The position numbers and the translations under genes are program-made. Positions 49,306-57,721 of a stretch of DNA of 64,000 nucleotides are shown one piece after another. The stretch's first letter is position 1. Each line of letters begins with the position of its first letter. The stretch is from Candidatus Gagatemarchaeum stordalenia. Lineage in GTDB: Archaea > Thermoproteota > Nitrososphaeria > Nitrososphaerales > Gagatemarchaeaceae. The notes below the pieces were generated by a model. It saw only the letters and a list, made by a program, of their open reading frames with translations. It searched no databases and was not told the DNA's origin. Location of the stretch: contig PLUF01000075.1 in assembly GCA_003164815.1 (NCBI GenBank), positions 1 to 64,000 of the forward strand, written 5' to 3'.

Positions 49306-49842
49306 ATGCAGGAACCAGCCAGGACCCGCACCAAGGCTTATCGCTTTGATGTCCGAATGATTGAGGCCCTGGGAAGGGGCGCCAAACGCGCACAGATGAC
49401 AGAGAATGCCTTTGTGAGCGAACTGCTGACAGACCGTCTTATGATGGATCCACTTTTTCCGGCTTTCGAGGAAATCAGGATGAGCAGTGACACTTTTCGA
49501 ACTGTTTTGAGCGCCGCCAATGCGGATGAGTTGGAGGTAGTCGCTTCGAAAGTTGGGCAGAAACACGCGCAACTAGTCCATGAACTCTACGAGAGCAACG
49601 ACCGTGTCCTAACCTTCCAAGAATTCATAACGGAGGTGCTGGCAAGACATTCGAATTGGTTCCACATTGAGGGCATTAAGGGATCTACTCGTCACTCTAT
49701 AACACTGCGCCACACCTTCGGCTTGAAGTGGTCGGTCTTCGTCAGGGGGTATATTCTTAGTGCATCCAGCATCTTTTCAAAGGACAGAATTAGAATCGAG
49801 GTAGCGGATCAGTTTGTTCGAATCGAGTGGACGCCAATATGA
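49306..49842 (+). CDS. RHH-type regulator, 178 aa (copy C)
   Basis: 178 residues, identical to copy A at 163 positions, including the RHH segment (GRGAKRAQMTENAFVSELLT) and the C-terminal half. The 40 nt upstream also match copy A, so promoter and gene were copied together. It is divergent from the secreted-protein gene at 47785 across about 215 bp containing that gene's CTTGC/GCAAG dyad, placing a candidate regulator beside a candidate operator. Confidence 0.7.
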   Translation: MQEPARTRTKAYRFDVRMIEALGRGAKRAQMTENAFVSELLTDRLMMDPLFPAFEEIRMSSDTFRTVLSAANADELEVVASKVGQKHAQLVHELYESNDRVLTFQEFITEVLARHSNWFHIEGIKGSTRHSITLRHTFGLKWSVFVRGYILSASSIFSKDRIRIEVADQFVRIEWTPI

Positions 49843-50429
49843 CGTTTGTAAGGGAAGTTAGTTTCGCGACATGGACAAGTCTACCTGAGTGTGGGGGACC
49901 AGAAAATCGCTTGGGAATAGCCACGTTCCAAGAAGCCATCATGTATTACGCAAGAGCGCATACTGAAATGCGGTAGGTCAGGCCATTATACGGTTATTCC
50001 TTCTATCGTGACGGTACCACCGTGAGTTGAGAAGCAGTTGGTGGTTGCGGAAGCGCCAAGATTTGCCCCTTCTGTGGGTGTATTCATTCAATCAGCTGGT
50101 ATGAACAGGCGCGGACTCTTGCCGAAGTTCTACAACAAGACAAGAAGGAGGTTTAGGGCTGTAGAAGAAACGAAGAGATTCGTGGCTTGCGCTGCAGAAA
50201 ATACAGGAACTGAAATTAGGGATCACCAGGTTACATCGTTTCGTCGTGCAGAGTTAGCTTCAAGCATGAGTTAGGGGTCTGCTCGCGGGAGATCTTTCAT
50301 CTTAGTACCCACGTTTGCCGAGGTTGTTGCGACGGCAAGGCTACATGCAACATGGATGAGTCGAGACTAATCAGCTCGAAAGCTGCATCTGCAGAATCGC
50401 GGTCGCTTCACTATCACGAGGGATCGATA
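49843..50429. other. Gene-free stretch
   Basis: No credible gene; short frames (for example 50038-50274 plus) lack protein-like composition. Confidence 0.35.
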
Positions 50430-50993
50430 TCAGCAGCCTGTCTGACCGACATACCACACGTAGATCGTGGGAGGAAGCTGTGCGCCGACGGGCATCGCGG
50501 CTCCAATCTGTACGCTCTTGCCGTCCATCTGGAGCAGGATTTCGAAACAGGCGTTGTTTGGCGTAGAATTTGAGATTGCGACCTCGATTTCGTCAGCGCC
50601 ACGAGAGGATACGGCTGCGCTTACGCCAGCAGGAGTGGTTGTATTCACGTTCACCTGGGAGTAGAAATATGTCATCCCGGGGATGATGATTATTGGGCCC
50701 GAGGTTGGCGTAACACTGCACGGATAAGATATGCAGCCGACGCTCCAGAGCTGGCCTCCTTCTGCCATTCCCTGAGAAGCGGTGAGGTATTGAGGGCCGA
50801 CTTGTGTCGTAGTCGTTGTAACCTGCGTCATGGTCACCAAGGTACTAGTCGAGACCGTACTGATTGTGAGAGTGGTTGTGATCGTCGGTGGAATGGTGCT
50901 ATCGGACCCGATGACATATCCTCCTACCAGGCCCAAAGCTAGGATAGCTACTACGATCAGGACGGCGGAGAGCTTTGGCTTATTGTTTGACAA
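50430..50993 (-). CDS. N-terminally anchored secreted protein with Thr stalk
   Basis: 187 residues from TTG at 50993. SNNKPKLSAVLIVVAILALG forms the anchor, then a Thr/Ser/Val stalk (TTTLTISTVSTSTLVTMTQV) and a compact domain with two Cys pairs (VGCISYPCSVTP, NACFEILL, TGC). The beta alternation (GADEIEVAISNSTPNNACFE) resembles the small domains of 34827 and 25993. The ACATTGT element overlaps the start region, so the start could lie slightly downstream. Confidence 0.55.
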   Translation of the reverse strand: MSNNKPKLSAVLIVVAILALGLVGGYVIGSDSTIPPTITTTLTISTVSTSTLVTMTQVTTTTTQVGPQYLTASQGMAEGGQLWSVGCISYPCSVTPTSGPIIIIPGMTYFYSQVNVNTTTPAGVSAAVSSRGADEIEVAISNSTPNNACFEILLQMDGKSVQIGAAMPVGAQLPPTIYVWYVGQTGC

Positions 50994-51062
50994 TGTACAA
51001 CAGCTTCCAACAGGTCATGGCTAAACAGGGCCTTCAATCCGATTTTTTGGAGGATTTAGGGT

Positions 51063-52091
51063 TTAGGGGCATGTAGTGTTGGAGTACAACCAAACATGCG
51101 CTACTGAAGCTTGCTGCAAGACGAGGAAGCACTGGGTAAATGAATTCGGATTACGAATCCCAATGTGCGTTGTTTGTTGGTTTCCGCCAGACACCCCCGC
51201 TTCAGTTCCTAGCGTCAGGCCCATCACTGTGGCACTTACCTGTGTGGAGAGGTTGATAACTCCACTTACTGTGATTTCGTCACCTGAGTAGCCGCCAGCT
51301 AAGATGGGCACGTAGGTAGCCCCGAGGCTCAAAGCCTGTGTTTCAGTGAGGTACTCAGAAGCTGAGTATAGACCCAGCATACCCGAATAGGTGGAGGGCT
51401 GCTTGTAGATTATGTAGTTGCCGCTTGTGTCTTGGACTTTTATGCTCAAGCCAGTTGAATAGGCAGCTTCATATGGTATGTTGTCACTGACAGAACTCCC
51501 CACCTGATAGGTCAGCTCTGTTCCCACACTGCCGCCTGCGTCCCCCCCGAGCCAACTGTCCTGTATCCCGCCACTCACCTTTGCATCAATGCTCAGAGTA
51601 AAGGTGTTGGTGACGTTGATGCCTATCGTGGCCTCGTTGGTGTTGGAGAATTCGTAGGACATTAATGTGGTCTCAGCCTGCCGCCATACGTTCAAAGTGT
51701 AACTAGTAGGGCCGGTTGAAATGAGACTGACCGCCAAGACAAGTGGGCCATTCGACTGACTCTGCCAGTAGAAGTTAGCGTTTGCTGGACATTGGTAGCT
51801 GAAGGTGATGCTCCAGTACCCATTGACATCAGAGGTGGTGGATCCCCCTTGAGAAGGTACGTAACCTGACGGCGAACTCAGAGCGACTACAACTCCGGGC
51901 AGCCCGTGACTCTCTTGATCATAGACGTAGCCGCTGAAAGTTTCTGCTCCGCTCGGACAAGAAATGTAATTCGGACTCACCGTTGAATTCTGAGTCGTCG
52001 CCTGGGTTGTGGCGATGGCTGGGAGTCCCATCTGCGAAAAACAAAAGACTAAGGCGACCAGTAGTGCCGTTGCGGAGAGTGCGGTCTTCAT
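51063..52091 (-). CDS. Secreted protein with carboxypeptidase-regulatory-like domain (paralogue of 29172)
   Basis: 342 residues with a signal peptide (LLVALVFCFSQMGLPAIATT). Residues about 35-105 form a CarboxypepD_reg-like domain (SGAETFSGYVYDQESHGLPG, SDVNGYWSITFSYQCPANAN); the rest is beta-rich (IGINVTNTFTLSIDAKVSGG, INLSTQVSATVMGLTLGTEA). It has the same domain order as the 377-aa paralogue. The TATA box is about 27 nt upstream with CGCAAG/TTGCAAGA repeats behind it. Confidence 0.65.
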   Translation of the reverse strand: MKTALSATALLVALVFCFSQMGLPAIATTQATTQNSTVSPNYISCPSGAETFSGYVYDQESHGLPGVVVALSSPSGYVPSQGGSTTSDVNGYWSITFSYQCPANANFYWQSQSNGPLVLAVSLISTGPTSYTLNVWRQAETTLMSYEFSNTNEATIGINVTNTFTLSIDAKVSGGIQDSWLGGDAGGSVGTELTYQVGSSVSDNIPYEAAYSTGLSIKVQDTSGNYIIYKQPSTYSGMLGLYSASEYLTETQALSLGATYVPILAGGYSGDEITVSGVINLSTQVSATVMGLTLGTEAGVSGGNQQTTHIGIRNPNSFTQCFLVLQQASVAHVWLYSNTTCP

Positions 52092-52114
52092 TGTTAGAAA
52101 TTGACAGGTCTTTG

Positions 52115-52160
52115 TCTATATAACTAGGGCGCTTGCGATGTCTTGCAATGCAAACAGCTG
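52115..52160 (-). promoter_or_regulatory. Promoter of the gene at 51063 with TTGCAAGAC element
   Basis: Minus strand: TTTGCATTGCAAGACATCGC then AAGCGCCCTAGTTATATAG. Two GCAAG units precede the TATA box; the ATG is about 27 nt on. Confidence 0.6.
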
Positions 52161-52249
52161 CGGCCCAGTTAGCGATCTGCCGACAATTTGACCACCCCAC
52201 GTTGCAGCAGTGGGATCTGTTGTCCTGAGACCAATTCATCCTTGCCCCA

Positions 52250-52385
52250 GCAGAACAGGGCAAGCAGGAATACCGCAGACGGTCTTTTCCGGTGACCTTC
52301 TGCTTGTCAGAAGATAAGCAGAGAGACGCCATTTCAACGGTTCTCACGATTGGTTCACCTTGAAGCTGACAAAATCTCTTTCACG
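52250..52385 (-). pseudogene. Relic of the 5' end of the DUF4352-like gene at 47021
   Basis: CGCCATTTCAACG, TTCTCACGATTGGTTC and AGCTGACA line up with the start and promoter of the gene at 47021, and TTCTGCTTGTCAGAAGATAA with its early codons, but with an internal deletion and no body. It is a recombination remnant. Confidence 0.45.
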
Positions 52386-52387
52386 GC

Positions 52388-53167
52388 TCATTTGACCGTG
52401 AAGCTTAGTGTGATCGGCTGGCTCCACTCGTCAAATGCTAGTACCGTGTATTGGCCAGGGCTGAACTGGCTATAGGTCGCGTCCTCCCAAGGAGCGGTGG
52501 CATTTGAGCTGTGCCAGTTGCCTCCGACGCTGAAAGTCTGCGTGAGGGTCTGGAAAGGAGAGAACTGATATGTTGTTCCAGTGGCCGTACCGCTACATGA
52601 GACTACGGACGGAAATGCATTGTTGAGCTGTACGGGTAGGCCAGACTCGTTGTACACTATAATCCATACTGGAACGTTTGGATGACAGAAGGTGGGGGGA
52701 AGAACATCCACTAATGAACTTGGGTTTGATTCATTGATGTGAGGCAGAGTGGAGATGTCACCGTGCAGAACCGCAACGTTGGTTGTTGCCCAGTCATTAC
52801 GGAGCGAGACGGAGAAGGTCTCGTTGGCACCAGGAGATAAGATCCCGTCCTTGATTCCGATGAGCAGCGTTATACCAAGCTGACAGTTTGATATGCTCAC
52901 ATTCGTCGAGTTCCCGACCTGATCTCCGCATAGCTGGGTCGTTGTGGTCGTGACGGTGACGGTCGACAGGACAGTTGTGGTCGTCGTTGGTGACCCAATG
53001 GCCAAGAATAGACTTGCAGAAATCAGGACGCCTGCTATGACTATCGCCGAAGCGACCGCGAGGTAGTTCCGAGACGGTTGAACGGTCAATCTGAGGGCGC
53101 TTGAAAGGTGCGGACTTGTGACTGATAGCCTTGTCTGAACGGAATTAGTAACAGGTTTCGGTGTCAT
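52388..53167 (-). CDS. N-terminally anchored secreted protein (paralogue of 34827)
   Basis: 259 residues. An N-terminal cytoplasmic part of about 30 residues and an anchor helix (NYLAVASAIVIAGVLISASL) are almost the same as in 34827, followed by a Thr stalk (TTTTVLSTVTVTTTTTQLCG). The beta-rich domain has Cys (QLCGDQ, ISNCQLG, TFCHPN, VVSCSG) and segments like ILSPGANETFSVSLRNDWAT and QYTVLAFDEWSQPITLSFTV, an Ig-like pattern. Surface-displayed; role unknown. Confidence 0.6.
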   Translation of the reverse strand: MTPKPVTNSVQTRLSVTSPHLSSALRLTVQPSRNYLAVASAIVIAGVLISASLFLAIGSPTTTTTVLSTVTVTTTTTQLCGDQVGNSTNVSISNCQLGITLLIGIKDGILSPGANETFSVSLRNDWATTNVAVLHGDISTLPHINESNPSSLVDVLPPTFCHPNVPVWIIVYNESGLPVQLNNAFPSVVSCSGTATGTTYQFSPFQTLTQTFSVGGNWHSSNATAPWEDATYSQFSPGQYTVLAFDEWSQPITLSFTVK

Positions 53168-53362
53168 TGCAAATCACCTGCTGAACCTTGTCTGCAAGGT
53201 GTCTCACAAACCCTAGAGATATCCTCAGAGTACGAGGCCGTCGAGGACGAAATACAGTGTGCCAAGTGGGGGAGAAACCACCATGTTTGCATGGTCAACC
53301 AGGCCCTTGAAAGTATGGTCCACATATGTACCAGGGTTTCGCACTCTGTTCGCGTTTGGACA

Positions 53363-54502
53363 CTAACAACTAAGCGGCCCACAGTTCCAGGTATCTGTGA
53401 AGGCAGTGGTCCCGGTTACAGACCCACCCGCCATGATGTAACTGGGGTAGGTTTGAGACAAGACAGTATACAACGCATCCGGATAACTGCTTCCGATGTA
53501 GCCGCTGCAACTCCCGCAATTGGCTCCTCCATACCAACCTAGCAAACTGGGAGAGTTAGGTGCCCACGTTATCAACGCGGGGTAGAAGCAACCGAAAGCG
53601 CAGTTCTGTGTACTCTCGAAGATCGCCTCTGACTGGACAAAGTCACTCTGAGGGTAGGGGTTGTTCGTATCTGTATACGCGTAGTTCCACGAACCCACAA
53701 TCCACTGGTAGGTAGGTTGGGTGGTTGACCCGGCAAAGGCGAACACGTATTCCTCAGAGGTGCCGTTGATTGAGGTTGGGTAGGTGGTTAACGGTTGTTC
53801 AGCTTCGTACGGGTAGCTCTCATAGAACATGAGCCAAGTCAGTCCTCCGTTGGATCCATGACTGCCACAGCCTAGTAGATAATAGCACAACTGAATCCCG
53901 TTTTGTACAAGGACGCCGGTTCCTGAATGACTTGAACTCAGCCCGGTCCAAAACGCGGTCTCACAGCCCGATGTCTTGTCCCAGCAGTGACCATCCCACG
54001 TGAGGCTTTCGACGGACACACCACTGCTCTTTAGGGTGTAAGTGGGTGAGACACAGTTAATTCCACTGCTGTTGGACGTGAATGTACAGAATCCGCTAGC
54101 CGCTCCCGACCAAGCATAATCGCTATAGTAGGGATACATAGCTGGAGTTACCTGTGATGTTTGTGGATTGTCAAGAGCGTTCGTGAGGTTTGGCTTCAGC
54201 GCTGTGAGTAGCACACTGCTGCCGACCACCTCAATCTTAGAGGCACTAACGCCGGAATGTGGATCCTTCAGCAGCATTGAATAAGCAGCCAAGTTCATAG
54301 ACCACACACCATTACCGAGATTGGTGAAAACGTACGTTCCTGATGGATCCGTGAGAATTCCTGTGCCCGGAGGTGGAATAACTGAAGGCGTGAGGGTGAG
54401 CGGCTGAGAAGCGATGGCATTAGCACCATTGACAACTACGGGGCCCATCATCAAGAGGGCTAGAAAGGAGGCGACCACAAGAGCAATAATTCGTGACTTC
54501 AT
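53363..54502 (-). CDS. Secreted G1 (glutamic) peptidase-like protein, divergent member
   Basis: 379 residues with a signal peptide (IALVVASFLALLMMGPVVVN). Motif order resembles the other two G1-like proteins: FWTGL, candidate Gln in GVLVQNG (near 199), WLMFYES, and a later acidic segment VQSEAIFES for the candidate Glu. Extra Cys pairs (DGHCWDKTSGC, LCYYLLGC, NCAFGC, NCGSCSG) suggest a heavily disulfide-bonded enzyme. A longer N-terminal region of about 110 residues could be a pro-domain. No regulator gene adjoins this one. Family call is tentative. Confidence 0.45.
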   Translation of the reverse strand: MKSRIIALVVASFLALLMMGPVVVNGANAIASQPLTLTPSVIPPPGTGILTDPSGTYVFTNLGNGVWSMNLAAYSMLLKDPHSGVSASKIEVVGSSVLLTALKPNLTNALDNPQTSQVTPAMYPYYSDYAWSGAASGFCTFTSNSSGINCVSPTYTLKSSGVSVESLTWDGHCWDKTSGCETAFWTGLSSSHSGTGVLVQNGIQLCYYLLGCGSHGSNGGLTWLMFYESYPYEAEQPLTTYPTSINGTSEEYVFAFAGSTTQPTYQWIVGSWNYAYTDTNNPYPQSDFVQSEAIFESTQNCAFGCFYPALITWAPNSPSLLGWYGGANCGSCSGYIGSSYPDALYTVLSQTYPSYIMAGGSVTGTTAFTDTWNCGPLSC

Positions 54503-54523
54503 GGTCTTGAATGACTCTGAAAT

Positions 54524-54565
54524 CGATTATATACCCGAGTCTTGCAATGTTATACAAGTGCTGAG
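54524..54565 (-). promoter_or_regulatory. Promoter of the gene at 53363 with CACTTGT/ACATTGCAAG element
   Basis: Minus strand: CAGCACTTGTATAACATTGC then AAGACTCGGGTATATAATCG, with the ATG about 25 nt from the TATA box. This is the clearest example of the common upstream element. Confidence 0.65.
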
Positions 54566-55196
54566 GTCAGAGTATCATTCTATTCGCCCTTGCCGCGTAC
54601 CTTTCAGTCGCGGTCGATAGGTTGAATTTGTCAGACAGACACCCGCATCAGCGCCAGCAGAAATGCGAAGGCTATCAGTCCTCGCACAACATCTCATCTT
54701 GCCAGCTCGGAGCCTCAGAAGAAAGTGGATACACACCTGTACGCATTGAATGTCATCAGATGCAATGAGAGGGCGCAGACCATAAGCATCAGCGTCCCGC
54801 TCCCAAGCGAAGGATTGAGAAGCATCCGGAAGTAAACTGGACCGGTGTGGCATGCAACACGTTCGAGAGGCAGCTCCAAGTCCAAGATAACCCTTAGCCG
54901 TGGGGGGAGGCTCTCCTAGCAGGAGGCTATAGAGAGAGGGCGCCGCGGATGCAGCACGTCCATAAGGTTGTCAGCATGCTACCTAGCCATCTTGCATACC
55001 AGATAAGCCGTGAACCTGAGTCTCGTAGTCTGAACTCTTTGACCCGCACGATCTAGCGGGAGAGGTCATGCGGAGTCTCGAATTCGGGTTATTCTCCCCC
55101 GATTAGGTAGTTCCAGATTGGTGATGAGCCAAATGAACGACTTGCCAGCGCCAAAATTGGAATTACTCGCTAAATGACGATCTGGGAGCTTGTTCG
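54566..55196. other. Gene-free stretch before iteron block C
   Basis: I see no gene or clear repeat; minus frame 54575-54853 is not protein-like. Confidence 0.35.
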
Positions 55197-55350
55197 TTGC
55201 AACCCTTGCAACAAGCGTTCACCAAAAGGCTGCACCCTTCCTGGCCTTAGACAGGGTTACCTGGGATGCCTGAGGCGTAGGTAATGCTTCTTGCCTGACA
55301 GTACGAGGGCGCTTGCACGTCCAGAGCAGCCAAAAAACATTCAAAAAAAA
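55197..55350. repeat. Element segment C (TTGCAACCCTTGCAA to poly-A tract)
   Basis: Matches segment A at 32455-32625 along its length (GTTGCAACCCTTGCAACA, TTACCTGGGATGCCTGAGGC, AGCAGCCAAAAAACATTC). Here it runs directly into iteron block C. Confidence 0.7.
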
Positions 55351-55620
55351 CACATGGTCGGATTAGAAGAATATCCGCAACGGGATTCTGGCAACGTGAT
55401 CTGGACGATGGCAAACGACACAATGAATTGAGTCTGGAAGGCGAACGATGTTCCGGCGAGGATGTGAATCGCTGTGGTGTTGATTCTATGGTTGCCACTG
55501 GAAGCCGGGGGCACCACGTTGCCATTTCCGTACGGTTCAGAGAGAGAAAGAGAGATAGATGACTCAGAATGCGCTGTGAGTATTTAACGGCCGCTCGTCA
55601 TGTTGCCATCCGGCCAAGCA
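55351..55620. repeat. Iteron block C, conserved left part
   Basis: Near-identical to 41900-42145 (CCGCAACGGGATTCTGGCAA, GGCACCACGTTGCCATTTCC, CGGCCGCTCGTCATGTTGCC). Confidence 0.75.
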
Positions 55621-55712
55621 ATTTGGCAACATCCTAGCTCGAATTGGCAACATCTGCCGTCGATTTTGGCAACATGATGGCAACATCGCGATGACAGGTC
55701 TGGCAACATCTG
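55609..55712. repeat. TGGCAACAT iteron array (block C)
   Basis: Inverted ATGTTGCCA at 55609, then TGGCAACAT at 55624, 55645, 55667, 55678 and 55701, matching the spacing pattern in block B. Confidence 0.75.
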
Positions 55713-55804
55713 TTTGGAGTTAACCGACGTCTCAAACTGGAAGGCGGATCCCTCGGGCGCGGTGTTCATGCAATTCTTTCACATTAGGGTACAGGAAAGA
55801 GATC

Positions 55805-56200
55805 AGTCGCAAGGGTTGACGCTCCCAGCGAATTTCCTCAGCGGCGCAAGGGTTGCGACTAAGAAGTCGCAGGGGTTGCGACTGGGGGTAGAGGGACCTG
55901 CCGTGCTTTTCCGGTACGCGATGTAGTCGTCCTGGTTCGTCCTCGTTCCGGCTTCTTCGGGAATCATATGGATATTTCTAGAAAAGCGAGAGTTAGTTGG
56001 AAAAGCTGTGCTCAACCCTTGAGCATCGTTCGATTTAGGATAATGCTCAACCCTTGAACATGGCTTTTTCAAGATGCACAACGCTTGTGCAATGAGCGGT
56101 TCGGGGTAATGCACAACCCTTGTGCACGCTTCGATCGAAATAATGCCCAACCCTTGGGTATTATCCCAGTTGGCGTAACACCCAACCCTCGGGTGTTAGC
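55805..56200. repeat. Array of palindromes with CAA-CCC-TTG centres and variable arms (block C)
   Basis: GCGCAAGGGTTGCG and AGTCGCAGGGGTTGCGACT lie at 55844-55883. Centres at 56017 (TGCTCAACCCTTGAGCA), 56052, 56083 (GCACAACGCTTGTGC), 56118 (GCACAACCCTTGTGC), 56152 (AATGCCCAACCCTTGGGTAT) and 56187 (AACACCCAACCCTCGGGTGT) follow at 31-35 bp steps. Arms differ between units but stay complementary within each unit. Confidence 0.75.
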
Positions 56201-56358
56201 TGCATCACCTAGGAGCGTGCACCTGGTTCAACCTCATTGGCAGACAGGCATTCGGTAGCGCACGCTGGCCCTGAGGTCACAGCTTCTTACCGCATTCACA
56301 GAGAGATAGACGAAGCACGCCGTCAAAGGCCGGTTCAGTATTTAACTCAGGTCGCGAA

Positions 56359-56470
56359 GGTTGCCAAAGCTCTCGGAAATATGGCAACCTTGGCCCCTAA
56401 TTTGGCAACCCTGACACCAGTTTTTGGCAACCTTAGGCCCTTTTTGGCAAGCTTGACACCCGGGTTGCCA
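56359..56470. repeat. TGGCAACC iteron array (block C)
   Basis: GGTTGCCA 56359, TGGCAACC 56382, 56403, 56425, a degenerate TGGCAAGC 56445, and inverted GGTTGCCA 56463; about 21-bp spacing. Confidence 0.7.
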
Positions 56471-56513
56471 AATCCTAGGGTGGGATGCAAAAAGCGCGCC
56501 CGGCCCTTGTAAG

Positions 56514-56711
56514 GTGTATCCACCTCGCAGGGCTAGTCATGCCTGGCGAATTCTCTCTATCGGCCCGTTGACAATGTGCATACACTCGTCAGGAGCACTC
56601 CGGCAGACAGCATACTATGGGCAAAAGCATTCTTCCTGGCGGTGTTACACTCTGTCCCCACGGACTTCCCAATGTGTATACAGAATGTCCCGCGCAGGCC
56701 AGAGTGTATAC
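56514..56711. repeat. GTGTATAC iteron array, parS-like (array 3)
   Basis: GTGTATCC 56514, GTGCATAC 56576, GTGTTACAC 56642, GTGTATAC 56674 and 56704. Spacing in the right half is 30-32 bp. The last site is directly followed by the acetyltransferase start. Confidence 0.7.
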
Positions 56712-56714
56712 ACT

Positions 56715-57260
56715 GTGGACGAGATAATTCTTAAGCAACCCGCGTTCGTGATATCAGAATCGTGGAAGGGAGATGCCTCTCGAGTGGCCAGCCGGATTCC
56801 ATTGAAAGACCGGGTAAGACTGCCTGAGGGTTTCAGGCTGATTCGACGGGAGGACATCAGTCAGAAATTCAGTTGCCTTGAGCCCCGCATGGACAGATAC
56901 ACGCTGCGCCAATACTACGAATGGAGCCTTGAGCGGGACGCCTTGGTCATAGTAAGGGAAGTGGAGGGACTGGTTGCGGGGGTCCAGTACGTGACGGTGC
57001 ACAGCGGCTACATAATGCTGGAGATGCTGGCGCGCAACAAGCTGTTGGACTACCCGGGTGCTGGAGGCGACCTCGTCAGGGTCGTCGAACGCGTCGTGGC
57101 TCCTCAGGTCGGCGTCAGGGAGATCCGGATGGAGGCCCTCGAGCACGTTGTGAGGTATTACGACGATGTGCTGGGGTACGAGGAGGTCGGAAGGCCCTAT
57201 CGGGACCCCGAGTGGGGTGTACTAACCCCTAAGAGGAAACTGTTGCCTCGGCGACCTTAG
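56715..57260 (+). CDS. GNAT-family N-acetyltransferase candidate
   Basis: 181 residues from GTG at 56715; the longer open frame from 56514 only reads through the GTGTATAC array, so I reject it. The order fits GNAT: strand-rich middle (RDALVIVREVEGLVAGVQYV, YIMLEMLARNKL), an acetyl-CoA loop-like DYPGAGGDLVRVVERV, then IRMEALEHVVRYYDDVLGYE (the typical helix and final strand). It is convergent with the RHH gene, overlapping 32 bp. Possible roles are cargo, or the toxin of a GNAT-RHH toxin-antitoxin pair, although GNAT toxins are usually in tandem with, not convergent to, their RHH antitoxins. Confidence 0.6.
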   Translation: MDEIILKQPAFVISESWKGDASRVASRIPLKDRVRLPEGFRLIRREDISQKFSCLEPRMDRYTLRQYYEWSLERDALVIVREVEGLVAGVQYVTVHSGYIMLEMLARNKLLDYPGAGGDLVRVVERVVAPQVGVREIRMEALEHVVRYYDDVLGYEEVGRPYRDPEWGVLTPKRKLLPRRP

Positions 57261-57462
57261 ACTTGGCACGTAGCATCCTGGGGTTGACAAGATGTGCGCC
57301 CTCAGCTGGCTCTGCGCGCACTTCTTGGATGTACTTCTGGATGTAGGCGCTCTCTCTAAGGTGAGTCTCGATCTCTCTTGATACATTGGTACCGCTATCG
57401 AGCGCGGCCCGTGTCAGTGCCGAGTAGAGCTCTGGAGTCATCGAAACGGTCGTCTTTATCAT
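57229..57462 (-). CDS. Ribbon-helix-helix regulator
   Basis: 77 residues from ATG at 57462; the longer frame upstream overlaps the promoter and opposite gene. IKTTVSMTPELYSALTRAAL then DSGTNVSREIETHLRES is an RHH (Arc/MetJ-type) unit, followed by a short tail. The upstream DNA has ATACCCTGGTAT and GGGTATG half-sites next to a TTTATAAG box, consistent with self-repression. It is placed between the acetyltransferase and the integrase 2 module. Confidence 0.7.
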   Translation of the reverse strand: MIKTTVSMTPELYSALTRAALDSGTNVSREIETHLRESAYIQKYIQEVRAEPAEGAHLVNPRMLRAKSKVAEATVSS

Positions 57463-57541
57463 ACCCCGACCATACCAGGGTATTCTTATAAACCTGCCTC
57501 CCGTGTTAAATCTGCGACTCGACTGAGACGACGAAAATGAA

Positions 57542-57721
57542 TTGCAAGCAGAGCCCAATACCGTCAGAAAGATCAGGCTCACGGAGCTGAAGAAGTTCGC
57601 ACTTGAGAAGATCCCCGCGGGCGCTCTCCGTGAGGACATCCTCTCTCAGCCCGACGAAATCCCACCCGAGGAGTTCCTCGCGAACTGCCGGGTCTGGCAG
57701 AGGCTTGCCCGCACGAGCTAG
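57542..57721 (+). CDS. Small conserved protein convergent with integrase 2
   Basis: 59 residues, TTG start at 57542. Hydrophilic and helical: TVRKIRLTELKKFALEKIPA, ALREDILSQPDEIPPEEFLA, NCRVWQRLARTS. Its stop shares CTAG with the integrase 2 stop (57718-57721). A truncated relative at 44668 adjoins the other copy of the integrase leader, so the gene travels with this integrase family; a recombination-directionality or regulatory role is possible but unproven. Confidence 0.6.
   Translation: MQAEPNTVRKIRLTELKKFALEKIPAGALREDILSQPDEIPPEEFLANCRVWQRLARTS

Noticed and set aside
56514-56714. N-terminal extension of the acetyltransferase frame through the GTGTATAC array
   Set aside because: The extension is explained by the iteron array, which is also conserved at 43.0 kb in front of a different gene; GTG at 56715 gives a normal protein.
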